Positions 1 to 12,706 of a DNA stretch of 64,000 nt are shown piece after piece. The stretch comes from Phorcus lineatus (lineage: Eukaryota > Mollusca > Gastropoda > Trochida > Trochidae). Where the stretch lies: contig OV121092.1 in NCBI GenBank assembly GCA_921293015.1, forward strand, positions 11,972,001 through 12,036,000. The letters run 5' to 3'. A program made the position numbers and the translations under genes. Position 1 is the first letter of the stretch. Every line of letters starts with the position of its first letter. The notes under the pieces are model-generated. The model was given only the letters and a program-made list of their open reading frames with translations. It searched no databases and was not told where the DNA came from.

Positions 1-823
1 TAATATAATTCATTACATAACTTATGTTCCCACTAGGCGCAGCTTCAGACTGCTTTGTCATTTACACGAGGTGCTTTTGTATGATGGCATTGTCACATAG
101 ACGTGTTCCATAATCTCCGTACATAAAATACAGCTTGAAATACAGATACGTTGATTCATCATCAACTAACAATGAAACGCGAAAATTGAAACCATCTTAG
201 CAAAGCCTTAAACTCCATCAATTTTGAATCAGTATTCGGAGTGGCTCTGACAGGCGTTGTAAATGACGTTAAACTGTTAGTTTTTTATTTATCTAAATCA
301 AGACAAGTGAATAAAAAGCTACAAAGAACCAAACCACTGTCAAAGTAAAAACTATCCGCTACGCCTTCTTAAGAATACTGTCAGACATGATCGTGGCATG
401 GCATATGACCAAAAGATTCGTGCCTTATCTATCTTATGAAACGATAACTTATTTTAAGAACACTGAGTTTGCAGATTGTGCAAAAGTATGATATGCAAAA
501 TTTCAAAGAATCGTCCGTAAAATATCAAATCCCAGCAAACTTTAGTGAGATTTAGTTTGTGTTTTATACTGCAAGTAAACGATACAACAGCCTTTTTCAA
601 TTACAGAAATGATCTCTGGAAATAGGAAAGAAACAAATCAAACTGCGAATGTATATGTTTTTAATATATATGGTTTATTTCATGATTGACAAAGCCTGAG
701 AGAGGTATTGAGAAAATCCAAAGAAAAGAATGATTTTTGTCTGTAAAGGAAAAAGGTCACCTGTCTCCGTAATAAAAAACCCATTTTATTGACATCACAG
801 ACCGATCGACATGACGTCTATAC
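1..823. other. Non-coding stretch, left edge
   Basis: AT-rich sequence with stops in all frames and no recognisable exon, RNA gene or repeat. It may be an intron of the PGRP gene at 2262-4247, because that gene lacks its 5' exons in the window, but nothing here shows this directly. Confidence 0.5.
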
Positions 824-1253
824 TAAGGATGGGTATCGGTCCTCATTTCCATATCGCAATATATTGCGATACAAAAAAGCGTATTGCAATACTTATTGCA
901 ATATATTGGTACTTTTCATATTTTAGTTTTCCCATGTTCTTTTGACTAAATAACAGCAATTAGAACAGTGATCAATGCTCAATTGGACGTCATTTTGTAA
1001 AGAGAGATAATTCAGTGACTGGTTTCGTACTTAAACATGTCTGTGCTATTTCAACTTTGCACGTTCACACTTTGTTCACAACTTTCAGTAAAATCATAGG
1101 GTGTTTTTGTTACGTTTTTCTGCAATTTTACACGGTAAGTGTTAATTCTAAAACCTACGATCTATTGGATATTTTCAGAAGAGTGTATCGATACGTATTG
1201 TGGTGTTTCTGTATTTCAATATACCGATATACCGATAATACCGCGCACCCTTA
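824..1253. mobile_element. Non-autonomous DNA transposon, hAT-like (tentative)
   Basis: The two ends are imperfect inverted repeats. The left begins TAAGGATGGGTATCGG and the right, read on the other strand, begins TAAGGGTGCGCGGTATTATC. Near the left end lies a perfect palindrome, GTATCGCAATATATTGCGAT plus AC, followed by more CAATA/TATTG motifs, and the right end carries repeated ATACCGATAT words. There is no transposase frame. I could not find a clean 8-bp target duplication, so the hAT assignment rests on end style only. Confidence 0.4.
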
Positions 1254-2261
1254 GTCATTGTATCATGTTTTCTCGGGAGCTGGCTCCGATCTAAGATTTT
1301 TAGATCCTTTCTTCCATCCTGTCTCTTAAACGCACTAGTGCACACCAATATTTCGTTAACACAACGAATGCACAGATTCTGCATATCTCTCGATATTATT
1401 CAAGATCCTCACTCAAGTAATCTACCTCGTAAGTTATTTAACGAATATTTACGTATTCAGGTAGTAAAGTTGATTTTTAAAGACCGGAAGTATTTAATGT
1501 TACGCTACAATAAATCCGCGTGAACTACGATATCGGAAATATTAAGATTTTGCTCATAACCAAAAAAGCGGAAACGGCAGCCGCTTTGGTCAATCTAATA
1601 GCAATGCTAATGCTGTGTTATTAAATCGGTTTATTTACAACATTGCTTTCATGAAACGTAATTCATTCTTTGGTCTCAGTTCAGAGTTTAGGTAAATTCA
1701 ATAGCTGCACATAACATTAGTTCAGCCGCGTTTAACTGTCTTTGAGATATCCGTTTTGTGCACAGCTAAACTTTGATTTTTTATATGTCCAAGCCAACAG
1801 CGGCTGTCTAAATTTTTTCATTGTTGACTGCAGGCCAATTGTAAAGAATTTTAACTATTTCATTGCATCGATAGAAAGGTTATGTGAATGCATAAGTCCT
1901 CTTAAACGTTAAAATAGCCAATTTAAACCGTAAAAGCGTGCACTAGTGCCTTTAAGAGTGGAGCATCAGCTTTACCTTTACTCTGAGACAGGGTGGTCCT
2001 ATTGCAACACTTACATACATGTATTTTGATGAAATATCCTAAACGAGAAGCAACGATACTATATAGAAATGACATACAGAATTGTGTTTTAAAATGTTAT
2101 GATCGATGTCATAGTATCAATTAGATATGAATACAACTATTTTCCTGTAGTCCAAGCTGGATAAAAAATTCTAAATGACACGTCTCTACGATGTAACAAT
2201 TGATTCAATTCAGAGCATGTTTTTATCTAATGAGGCTTTATTGCTTGATTTCTATCTCTAG
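1254..2261. other. Non-coding stretch before PGRP exon
   Basis: No exon, RNA gene or repeat could be supported. The last 20 bases are pyrimidine-rich and end in CTCTAG, the splice acceptor for the first visible PGRP exon. Confidence 0.5.
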
Positions 2262-4247
2262 AGTGGTTACGCTGCTACCAACTGGTTGAACATCCATTCT
2301 TGCGGGGGTAAGTTAAAGCTGCCATATCTGTACTCTATTCATTCGCTCTCGTTATACATTTTTTTGAACGGTCAAAAGAATTACCTCTCCAGAGGCGAAA
2401 CAAAGCCAGATAGTCTCATACCCCACCTGAATAGTCATATAAGCTGAGGGAATGATTCCATATCCTTGGCTATCAGTGTGCAACACTGTTCAGTCACAGA
2501 AACTTGTTAAAGAGCCACTCCGAGATTTTCATAACATATTATTTACCTTTGATACGAACCTAAATGTTGTATGTGGTGATATAAAATCACAACATCTTAA
2601 CTTTTCATGTCCAAAAGACATAGATATGACAAATACTGGTTTTCCATGAAAATAAAAAACAGCCTTATAAATGCACACAGGTGTGTGATTACGTCCAATA
2701 TACATGGATACTAGTAATATAACCTAACAAAACACTATCAACTACTAACTGCCCTCCTGGCTGTTTAGTTAAGTCTCCAAAATTACGTTTGACTATTTGA
2801 CACGCGCCTCTGTCCGGTTTTCGATCATAATTGCCACGTTCTACCTTCATATTGTCACTGTAAAAAACGATTAGCTTTAAAATGTGTCTTTTTGGTAAAA
2901 GTCGATACTTCGCGATCAAATGACACCTTTGATTAAGTTTGGCGTATATGATTCCAACAAATCACGGAGTGGCTCTTTAACATTCAATATCCAAAACGAA
3001 AAATCACCAAAAACAATTTTTGCCTGTTCAGATCCAAGTTCCTATCTTCAAATGGTACAAGGAAGATGCACCATGAATCTTAAGTGTCTCCATTTAAAAG
3101 TAATAATGCGGAAATTTTAGAATGTAAATACTGATAAAGTATCAATTTCATTTTTAACATTCAGGGAGCTCTAGCGCGGTACAATTATCCGGATGTCCCC
3201 GGATAATCACCCGAGCAGAATGGGGTGCCCGTGCCCCCACCCAACACTTAGGAAACATGCCGGGTACCCCTAAGTACGTCTTCATCCATCATGGAGCCTC
3301 GGCACCCTGCTTCACTGAGGCGGACTGCAAGGCAACGATTCGCTCGTACCAGAACTACCATATGGACGGACATCGTGAGTATCTAAATAGGCTTCATTAT
3401 TTGCTCGTGCAAGATACTTGAGAGTGACATTTACTCACGTTTTGATGCCATCATGGTTGAAAGTAATGACGTCGCAATATCAGCCATTGTCGGTTACCCA
3501 TGGGTCACTCCAAAGAAATATCAAGTTCATTCAATCTCATTAACATAAGGATCTACGTAATATAAACCTCGCAAAGTGGTGCTCTTATTTAGATCTTGTC
3601 TTAATGAGATTGCAATTTTTTCACTGTTCGACGTCTTTAAATTTACCCTTGGTTTTCAGATTGGTCTGATATTGGATACAGCTTCGTGATTGGTGAAGAT
3701 GGTCACGTGTACGAGGCTAGAGGCTGGCGTGAGATCGGCGCTCACACCTACAACTACAACAGCGTCGGCATCGGTAAGTAATGCAGTGCACGCGCTTCTA
3801 TGTATGTGTGTTTCCGTAGAGGAACATTATGTTTACTTTCATTGTCCGAACTAGGTACAGATAAACAAGGATTTCTTTTTAACATTGATGTTTCTAGGTG
3901 CCTTTCTATATGTTGTAACTATAGTCTTAAAGATAAAAGTGCTTCAAAATTAGTTTCCGTTTTTTTGCTCTGTAATCCTACATACTATACTTATATAAAA
4001 TACTCTCCAAACTACCACTTCTACAAACTCTTTACTTTAAGGTATCTGCATCATCGGAAACTTCATGGAGAAGGTACCCAACCATGCTGCTCTAAATGCC
4101 TTGAAACAGCTGATAAGTTGTGGTGTCAGTAACGGCAGGATCTCTTCAAGCTACATTCTCAGGGGTCACCAGGACATGCCAGACAACGCAACTGCATGCC
4201 CGGGCAGGAAGCTCGAAGACCTGATCAAAACATGGCCACACTTTTGA
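2262..4247 (+). CDS. PGRP: Peptidoglycan recognition protein, 3' exons (partial gene)
   Basis: Four exons join in one frame (576 nt, 192 codons with stop): 2262-2307, 3165-3374, 3660-3773, 4042-4247. All borders are AG...GT and every phase matches. The main domain is a type-2 amidase/PGRP fold: it starts [13 protein letters not shown], has the FIHHGA zinc-ligand His, the Tyr in [12 protein letters not shown], and the final pair RGHQDMP and TACPG (His and Cys ligands). All zinc ligands are present, so amidase activity is expected, cutting N-acetylmuramoyl-L-alanine bonds of bacterial wall. The short first exon ([15 protein letters not shown]) resembles the end of an SH3b-like domain, as in some molluscan PGRPs. 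The signal peptide and the rest of that domain are not visible and probably lie in upstream exons. A TTAA-flanked MITE sits in the first intron. Stop TGA at 4245-4247. Confidence 0.9.
2511..2976 (-). mobile_element. TTAA-flanked MITE, copy 1 (piggyBac-like)
   Basis: A 466-bp element with inverted ends AGAGCCACTCCG...CGGAGTGGCTCT, flanked on both sides by TTAA (2507-2510 and 2977-2980), the target site of piggyBac-type transposases. It contains no protein gene. It lies in the PGRP intron just before the exon at 3165. Related copies lie at 39881-40326 and 21732-22207; this copy is inverted relative to those two, as seen from the shared internal block ATTTGATCGCGAAGTATCG. Confidence 0.8.
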
Positions 4248-4310
4248 CTCCTTTGGTTTGTACGTCTCGTATATTAAACATTTGCTGTCGATCGGTTCAG
4301 ATCACAACGC

Positions 4311-4316
4311 AATAAA
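4311..4316 (+). terminator. Poly(A) signal of PGRP gene
   Basis: AATAAA lies 64 bases after the PGRP stop codon, a normal spacing for an animal cleavage and polyadenylation signal. Confidence 0.6.
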
Positions 4317-4661
4317 TTATACGTGTTTTTCTGTATGATTAAACAAGCTTTAACGAAGCCTTATGTATTTTGATTTCTTTAATAGTGATTAGTATGAACA
4401 TATAATTTGAGATCGAAAGCAATAAAATAGCATTATGATAGAAAGCAATGTAACATCATTTAAATGCAAAGCATTTTGCGATCAATAGTTTATATCTACG
4501 ATATAAAAGATCCGCCTTCATGAAAGTCATCAAATGCCAGAAAGAAGTTTGACGTTCCTATCAAAGCTAGAACTGGAAATAAGAATGTCGTTTCCGGTCA
4601 GCTGCATCTAATACTTCATCTGTACAATCAACAACATAACGCAGATCCTTCCAAACACATC

Positions 4662-4667
4662 TTTATT
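4662..4667 (-). terminator. Poly(A) signal of cysteine-rich gene
   Basis: On the minus strand AATAAA appears 21 bases after the TAA stop of the cysteine-rich secreted protein. The PGRP gene ends about 345 bp away on the other strand, so the two genes are tail to tail. Confidence 0.6.
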
Positions 4668-4688
4668 TTTAGCGTGTCCGACATATGT

Positions 4689-7600
4689 TTATGACGTAGT
4701 CTTTGTCGTGGAAGGACAGTATGCGCAGCCCGGGCATGTCCGTCCATGTAGGGTCAAGGTGCTCGTCTGGAGGGCCACGTCACATGGTCCGGGGCTGGCG
4801 CACATCACCATGGGGCACATGTTCAGGTGGATCGCTTGCAGTTGGCGCTTCAGACTGATCTATAGGCACAGAAATCAGATATGAACACAGGGATTTATGA
4901 TCTAAGTAATCTGATCTAACCACAGAGTATTCTGATCTAAATACAAGAAACTCTTATCAAATACGTAGATATCTGATGTAGGTAAAACACGTGTTTATTT
5001 ATCAAAATTAGTCTTATATACATACAGCGATTAATCTGATCTGAATCGAGAATTTCAAAAATCTATTCTAAATAGGTAAATCTGTAAAGATACAGCGGTG
5101 ATCTAAATACAAAGGAATCTAAACTAGACACAGAAAACATTATCTAAATACAGAATTATACAAAATAAAGGTATCTCAACACAGATGCAGTATGGTCGAA
5201 ATCGACCAGGCAAAAAAAGAACAGTCAAAATATTGTAAATACCAGGATACGAAATCATTTGGAAAGTATCCGTTTCCTGAGCACAATGGTCTGAGAACAG
5301 CCCGTATAGTCGCATGTTCTGAGGCAGGTTCAGTTAGCCACACGGCCTCTTGTGTGTTGTCTGCACTAAACTGATAAAAGAACATGCACAATTACGGGTT
5401 GTCGCCAGACCTTGCGGCGAGGAAACAACCAAACGAGTTTATATCCCCGTAGAGGCAATGATTTTGAACTTTCATTCCTCTGAACACGGTCAATTTCCAT
5501 CAGCTAAACGCAGATACCTTTCATATTAAGAATCCAATTCTGATAGAAACACCAAAATACAAAACTGAATTGAACCAAGCAATAAATGTTTTAAATAACA
5601 ACTGATCAAACTCAACTGGATTTCGAGCCTCTCTATTAACCCTCTTTTACAAAAATGGCATTGGAGCCTCCGATGAATACACAATGACAGGAAACAATTT
5701 CATATTCTTTACTGATGAGACGAGTTTCTATATCAATTTTAAATCATTGACCAACCTTGTTTCTAAGATCTTAGGTAAATAGGGGAAAATAGCTTCATGT
5801 GTTATTAATTATCAACTAGAAACAAATACTTACCGAACCATCAGGGTGGTTTCCGGTCGGACAGGAAGGGCATCCGGTACAGTTGAGCGTCCCGACGGTG
5901 AAGTGGCTGTAGGTGTAGGCGACTGGACACTTACCTGGGTTCATACACATCACCATAGGACACATGTTCAGCATGACTGTGTTCGACAACTTGGGGGCCT
6001 GCAGAAATGGATGGATATAGTGAGTGGTTTTCTGCCGTGTGGCCGACACTGAATTTAGGTAAGTTAAAATTTCTTCTGTCATTTCGCTTCTCACTCTCTA
6101 AGGGAAAGTGAGAGCATCTGCTCTCTTTCGTGCTGTTGACTATGGTTAAGAGAAATTGACACTATTTTCTCTTAATTTTCGACTTACTCGTTTACATCTG
6201 CCTATAGATTTTATATAGTTCCTAGTGAATTAATAGCACATCGTGAGACAGTGCCACCGAGGTCATTTGCGGTTGTTTCGATACTGTTTAATGGCCACAG
6301 TTAAAATCAATGACATACCTTCTAAAACACAGGGGGTGATTTTCCTAAAAGTAGAAAGGGTTTGGTTGTCGACTTACGATACCTTCTCTCTTTTAATAAT
6401 AATAACCGCCCCCTACATGCCCCCCCCCCCCCCCCCCCTCTTCTCAAACCACAAGGATTCGGGAATACCAAATACAAATGAAAACAAATTTAGCGAATAA
6501 TTATCATCTCCAAACTTAACTTACTAATATCACACCTCTTATAGAATCGTTGGTAGATTACAGTGCAGCTTCCAACCAAAAGTTTGTTTCATTTAATAAA
6601 AGACCCTTCTTTTTATTGTCTAAACGTTTGCTACCTGCTTTTTCTCACCTATATAATTTCTCACAAATATAACATAAGATCATTTGAGTATTCGCCTTGC
6701 AGTATTAAGAATCTTGGTCTGATAAACCTCAGATAGTCTTCCTCAAATCTTGCAAGTGTGATGTTTTCGTTGCATGTAATCATTCCTATAGTTAGGTACC
6801 ATGTGCCGTCGATCTCATATGACCAGACAATACCAAGCCAGCGGTTATTGGTTGACACCAGGGGACATTGCATAGGTAACATATTGGGAAAGCTTAAGAA
6901 TGCTAGTATTCACATCAGAAGATAGAATTTGTTTGAAAGCTATGATTGGAGCCTTAGAAAAGTAACTATACTGTTTACGCAAATCTTCGAGTGGTTGACA
7001 AACAAACAAAAAGTGTATTTCGTTTTCAATACCATTTTTACATAACGGGCATATCCTTTTGCTTCTATCGATCGACCTTTGTCTTCCTTCATTGATCATT
7101 AAGTTTAATCCAATGAGCTGGCAACTAAAGTTTACACAACATATTATACTAATGTAACTCACGTCAGATTCGTCAAAGAGGCACTGGTCACATCCACGGC
7201 ACTGTACACCATTGTGGTCAAAGTAGGTAGGCGACGTTTTTTTGCAGAAGCCGGTAAATGGACATGGTAGCCGTGGACACTGGAAGTGGAAAATAAAATA
7301 AAATTAATAAAGTATTTTCGCATTGGCCCAGTTGCAAGTTTGATATGGTTCGTTGTGCTGGCACGTAGTCGAGAGCCAAATTAATTACCAAGGACCTGTA
7401 AAAAGGTCAATAGGGGATACTTAAACAATGGGTATTTTATCAATCAACCTTTTCATGTCCTATTTGCACCTTATCAAAATTTCAATTTTCATTATATGCA
7501 ACATTATCATAAACGAGATTTTTAACTGGCTCTGTTTTCCCGTATTTTTCCAAATTTATGGTTATTTGATAACATTAGGGTATAAAGTCACAATAGCGGA

Positions 7601-9072
7601 GTTGTTTCTTAATAAATTTTCCCCGCCGTCACAATGATACAGAAAATCTAAGATTCAACACTCTATCGACAATTTAGACCAGTATTTAGCAGAACTGTAA
7701 ACTTCCTTTCATATCATACAAAGAGTATTAATCTCGTGAATGGTTTGACATAAAAATTCACAGCGTTTGTTTCTCTATAAGTAACTGGTTTATTTAAAGC
7801 AGCATTGAAAGAAAGTTCCTTTATCATTCTTTTCCTTAGTATACAGACATCTATTTTGTCAGTGTGTGAGTGATTTTGGTTTAACGTGTTTTTGAACAAT
7901 ATTTCAGTTATGAAACACGTGGATGACAAGCATCCAAAAGAGAGTGGACAGATCAGGAAGATCAATCAATCAAAGTTTATTTTCTCGGAAACCACCCACG
8001 GTGGTACAAGAGAATACAAATATACATATAATACATTAACATAAACAGACAAGAGGTGAGATATCATAACAGAATTCATTTGAGCTTTGCGTAAACAATA
8101 CGAAGATATTTCGACAGGTTTTTAATATCTGACATTCTATTAGTACATATAAGGCTTTTGTATTTGTACATATTCGGCCATTTTAAGTAATATTCATTAA
8201 TATAGAGACGTCGTTCTGTTTCAAAAGCTTTACATTTGAGTACGTAATGCATTTCGTCTGCTATGGCTGGAGAATCGCACAGAGGACATGTTCTATCCTC
8301 ACGGGGTAGACCAGAAAGAATAAGAAAGGGATCAAAAGGATGAGGGAAAATACGGATAAAACCGTCGACCCGTACTAACAAATGAAATAACAACACTATC
8401 ACTCAATGACCCAAATCGTTCCATGTAAAGAATTACCGTTACGAATTTCATAGCGAAGCTAAACAAGTACTAATAATTTGACTTACGTCATCGGCACCTG
8501 AAAATAGAAATTTAGATTTGGTAAAAATATGTACCGACATTCACATTCTTATGGATTCTATGCACCTATTGTACTCCAAATTTTGTAAAGGTCAGGTCGT
8601 TGCCATAAATCGATCATTAACCTTGAATTTGATTGTAATCTATAAATTTATTACAAATAAGAGTCATTACATCTCACAACTGCCACTGCACTGAATTGTG
8701 TATTGTGTAAAATTGACAGAACGTAAAGAGGTTTTAGTTGTCATAGCGACCATGCCACAATGCCACGTGTATATGGTGCCTTTAAATTTGCCACATGTCT
8801 TCACATTTTAAAACATTAAATCGGACATAAATGTTTGAATGCGATTGGTAGGAAAATTAATTCCACTTATATTCTTTGAAACGATACTTGGTTGAACAAG
8901 TAAAACAAACTTTTGCGAAAAGTAATTTAAAATAATTTTATATGTATATGATCAAAGAATTTCTCAATTCAATGGCTAAAACGAATCATTTATGAAAGCG
9001 AAAAGTGATATAATAAATGGGGTACTTACTTATGGCAACAAAGACTGAGACGAGAACAAACAACAACAACAT
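4689..9072 (-). CDS. Secreted protein with three six-cysteine repeats
   Basis: Five exons join without a frame break (507 nt, 168 residues): 9072-9030, 8497-8487, 7279-7163, 5998-5834, 4859-4689. Exon 1 encodes a signal peptide (MLLLFVLVSVFVAIS). An 11-nt microexon follows, then one repeat per exon, each of the last three exons being phase 0 at its start. The repeats share the pattern C-x4-C-x5-C-x14/15-C-x2-C-x2-C: CPRLPCPFTGFC...CRGCDQC, then CPMVMCMNPGKC...CTGCPSC, then CPMVMCASPGPC...CPGCAYC. I do not recognise the family. The spacing recalls antistasin or von Willebrand C modules, many of which are protease inhibitors or growth-factor binders, but the match is loose. The symmetric exons suggest growth by exon duplication. 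Two CR1 fragments sit in the introns. The gene is convergent with the PGRP. A possible 5' UTR donor (AAG|GTAAGG) lies near 9195. Confidence 0.75.
6420..6438. repeat. Poly-C tract
   Basis: A run of 19 C, inside an intron of the cysteine-rich gene. Sequencing error in its length is likely. Confidence 0.9.
6845..7110 (-). mobile_element. CR1-like retrotransposon 3' fragment
   Basis: The minus-strand frame reads like the last part of a CR1-type ORF2: a conserved arginine-rich lead (INEGRQRSIDRSKR) and the terminal zinc knuckle C-x2-C-x8-H-x4-C (CPLCKNGIENEIHFLFVC), then QPLEDLRKQYS. It lacks the reverse transcriptase, so it is a 5'-truncated dead copy. It lies just after the donor of the exon at 7163. 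The next 180 bases (6882-6661) keep another open minus frame that I cannot assign. Confidence 0.6.
7960..8402 (-). mobile_element. CR1-like retrotransposon 3' fragment
   Basis: Minus-strand frame with the CR1 C-terminal zinc knuckle (CPLCDSPAIADEMHYVLKC, then KAFETERRLYI), ending in a 3' tail AATAAACTTTGATTGATTGA at about 7963-7984. The short repeated tail and the severe 5' truncation are typical of CR1 clade insertions. It sits in the intron between the microexon and the first cysteine-rich exon. Confidence 0.65.
8487..8497 (-). CDS. 11-nt microexon of the cysteine-rich gene
   Basis: The minus strand reads ...TTTTCAG, then GTGCCGATGAC, then GTAAGT. Exon 1 ends with one carried base (ATA A|GTAAGT). 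Adding these 11 bases gives AGT GCC GAT GAC and brings the next exon (TGT CCA...) into frame 0. Skipping the microexon puts the next exon in another frame that soon stops. Both splice sites are strong, so I treat it as real. Confidence 0.7.
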
Positions 9073-9444
9073 TATGGACAGTCAGAAATAAAAACACAAC
9101 TAAATGACAAAAGGAATAATCTACAAATCTGGGGACTGAACAGATGTAACCTACAAAACGCACCTTAAAATAATTGATGATAAGAGTTTCCTTACCTTGA
9201 TAAAAGGAAAGCTATCTCAATTGCAGAGTTTTAGTGAAGGTTAAGTCAATTTTCCAGGTCAAACAACTGTTTAAATTAAAGTTTTTAAAGAATACCCCAA
9301 AAATTGAAATGAAAAAATAATTCGGAGAAATTTTTTCTAAAAGATTCTGTGATCTGGAAAATAAATATTAATGACCATAAGCATCCAAATGAATGAGTCA
9401 TTATCAGGCTTTATTTATGTGACCACTTTGGTATACATTAGTTT

Positions 9445-9550
9445 GCAAACGGTCTGTAAAGCCTGAAATCCGGAAAGCCGGAAAGCCTGAAAGCCGGAAA
9501 TTAAAAGCCTGAAAGACGGAAAACCGGAAACTCATAAAGTCTGAAATCCC
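9445..9550. repeat. Short degenerate tandem repeat (GCCTGAAA/GCCGGAAA)
   Basis: About eight near-copies of an 8-9 bp word, AGCCTGAAA or AGCCGGAAA, in a row. It lies upstream of the start of the cysteine-rich gene. No function is seen. Confidence 0.7.
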
Positions 9551-10254
9551 TTTTCAAGTGATAACAACAACATTAGAGCTACGTCTAGTAAAAAAAAAAT
9601 AAATCAAAGGAATTCACTTTTTACAAAAGCTGTTGCATTTGATAAATACACATGTACGTATGAATTGTAGGCTAGTTTTTGTCTTTGCAAAAATAAAAAA
9701 TCAATTAGAATGATTTGAAAATATTTAAAAAGGAACAAAAGCTATTTGTCAATATAAAACTTTTATTATGCATATATATGATCTCTATAGTACTTTTTTG
9801 AAGATTGATTTCTTTGAAATTTCTGTGGCTGGCTTTTTGTTGAAGAAGAATGTTAGGTTAAGTGATTCTTAGAATGTGTAATAGTTCAGTTAAGAGACTC
9901 TTTCAACGTTGTATCATTTCCAAAACAAACATGGAGTCCAACAGGTGTTTGTACTCAGTGACCCCGAAGTTACATACGATCTGTCTGACGACTGCTCTTT
10001 GAACTAACGTTTTTCAGCAAACCTCACACGGCTCGTGTCTGGGGTTTGTTGGTTGGTGTCTGACAGCTTTAACAGAAGCCATTATTTACGCATGTCTGGC
10101 TTGAAGAGGATAAAAAAAAGTCTTTATGTCACGAGAACACGCATTTAGCTGCATCATTCCTACGTTTCTTAACCTTCTGTTATGATAAAGTGTAAGGAAT
10201 ACCTGATTCCTTTGTGATGTCAAATCTCTATACTGCTGTTACATTGGTAATAAA

Positions 10255-10576
10255 AATTCTAACTTCAATCTTTTATTTCAGTACTTAAAAGGCCTTAGGC
10301 CTATAGTACATTGCATTACACTTGTTGATAAATATTTCTTATTCATGAAACAATTCGGTGTCTGTTTACAGATGTGTAGAATATATACATGGACAGGTTT
10401 TCATTTTCTTCATTATTTAAACTGATTAAAAGTTTGGATAATTTAACCATATTTGGGTGTACATAGTATTTTTCTTTGAAATATTTGTTTCGAATGTTAC
10501 TGTAGATAGGACATAAAAGTAAAAAATGGTATTCATTTCCAAAATTGAAAAAAGTAACATTGTGTAAGATCGTCAT
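10255..10576 (-). mobile_element. CR1-like retrotransposon 3' fragment
   Basis: The minus frame shows the end of a CR1-type ORF2 (GNEYHFLLLCPIYSNIRNKY, then LSKLLIS), followed by a tail GAAATAAAAGATTGAAGTTA. The first two cysteines of the zinc knuckle are gone, so this is an older, more decayed copy than the one at 7960-8402. Confidence 0.6.
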
Positions 10577-12071
10577 ACATTTGTAAAAAAAATATAATTC
10601 ATTACGAAAAATTATTTTTAGCAGTGTTCAACATAAAAATGAACTGGAGATTTATATATAAAGGTTACATTTCAATCAAATAGATCGTCCTTTGCTAGCT
10701 AACATAAGGTTTGCGCCGTGGACATCGCGTTAAAACAGGAATGCGATTAATCAATGGAATCGATCGAAATTAATAACTTTGTATTTGATTTGATATTAAT
10801 AGTTATCTAGATATAGTGTTCATTTGACCATTTTCAATCATGGAAACACGACTGAAAACACCTAACCACCAGAAAAACATAAAATTATCATAACGAGCAT
10901 ATTTTTATCATTTCATTTATGGATCAACTAGTTCGTGTGAATGTCGACATAATTACAGACATCATTTGAATGTTCAATAAATGTTAAGGCTATCTTAATC
11001 TTAGCATGTAGAGGTTTATGTGTAATATTCTTACTATATAAGATAACATAGCAATGATAGGAATTGTCGTCAGAGAAATTGCAACGATTTTAACAAACAA
11101 CCAATACCTTATCCTTGACCTTCAAATACTTGACCCCGGTCATAGATCAGACTGCCTTCGGGACAAAAGAGGGGTCGTTTCAAACAACGTTATTATATTC
11201 AGTTGTACACCATTTACTGTAATCAACGTCGTGATATTTTTTTTTACATTTCTGTCATAGTTGATAATTTGTAGAAGGCAGTGGTAAACGATTTTTTCAC
11301 ATTCTTTATCATCCCTTTATCAGCCAGAGAGCTTGTACTAAGCTAAAATAGAGTTATTCTATAAATAATGAAAGGCTCTTAATGTTTATATCTTGTTATC
11401 ATCGTGTATTATTAAATCCGAATTCGTTTATGAAGGTTTATACTGCTTTGGCTTATCATTGAATTTCAACATGTTAGCAATTCACTTAAAATATGGATAT
11501 TTTAAAATATATAACAACTTCATATAAAACAACCAATATTTACTTTTATTTTCTTGTATCACCACATCCTTGTTCTTGATATTAAATATTAATTATGTTA
11601 TAAGTGAGCAAACTTAAAAATAAAACGACACAGTGAAAAGGTTACACGAACGTTTGACCACAGTTCGCCAACAAGTTAATGGATAACTCGTAAGTGTTGA
11701 TAATTAACGAATTCTAGAATGTCGTTAAACAAGAATGTCGTTTTCATTATAACGTTGAAATGTAAAAAGTTCTTTTTAGGATCGCTATACTTATTAATGT
11801 TGTACCACTAAGATTGATATTTATATGATTAATGATTTAATTTATGATTTATGATTATAATAACATCATCATTCTCTCAATGAAATAAACTGATTGATAG
11901 TCCATCATCTACATATAATGATACGAAATGATTTAAAAAAAATTGTACTTTTGATATCGTCCCCGATACATAACATGTCCGCATCTTTTACAACAACATT
12001 GACATGTCATTATGATTTATTCGTTGTTTATGGAAGGAACGAAAAGAATGTAAACAAAATATTTTGCAAGA
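10577..12071. other. Non-coding stretch
   Basis: Strongly AT-rich with only chance short frames. No exon, RNA gene or known repeat was seen. It leads into the TATA-box promoter at 12072. Confidence 0.5.
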
Positions 12072-12147
12072 CTATATAAAAGAGCGAACAATTCTACATT
12101 TGTATATACAGATCAGTATCTGATTCATACCAGAAGATCAAAATTAA
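12072..12147 (+). promoter_or_regulatory. TATA promoter and leader exon of Tyr-rich peptide gene
   Basis: CTATATAAAAGAGCG at about 12072-12086 is a near-ideal TATA box. About 30 bases further on begins a stretch without stops or starts of interest that ends in AAATTAA|GTAAGT, with a strong splice donor at 12148. This has the form of a short 5' UTR exon. The next good acceptor on this strand, TATATTGCAG, ends at 13708, just before the start codon of the Tyr-rich peptide. The link between the two is inferred. Confidence 0.5.
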
Positions 12148-12706
12148 GTAAGTAACATTTTTTTCTTTAAATCAGTTTTGTATAATATTGCCAAACATCT
12201 CAGTACGACAGACGATAGTCTTTCGATTCAGCACGCAGTTTGTTTAATATTTATTACTCTTCCATTATTTTGATATCTTTTAATTCGTCATTAAATACAC
12301 AATATATAAGTCTTGATATACCTATCAAAGAAATAACCCTCTAAGCCCTGTAAAATCAGACTTTGAACTAAGATTACTTACATGAATTACTCATTTGACG
12401 CATTTGACAATTTTTTTCGTGAAGATTTCATCATGGGCTAGATAACGGGGTGGGGGTTGTAAATAAGCGGATGTTCGAGTCACTTTTTCTATATATGTAT
12501 CTACACATTCACTACTTCTTGTTCATTTGAGTCTTTCTTACTTTGTTATAATTACAACCGAAAGTCGATAACCAAGACAATTAAATTCGTTTTATTAGGT
12601 AATAATATTTTTGAACGGCATACGTGAGAACACCCTCAATACCAATGGACATGATGACCTAGGATCACAGAGGAAAATCCAGTTGTCTGAATAACAGTTT
12701 CTCTCA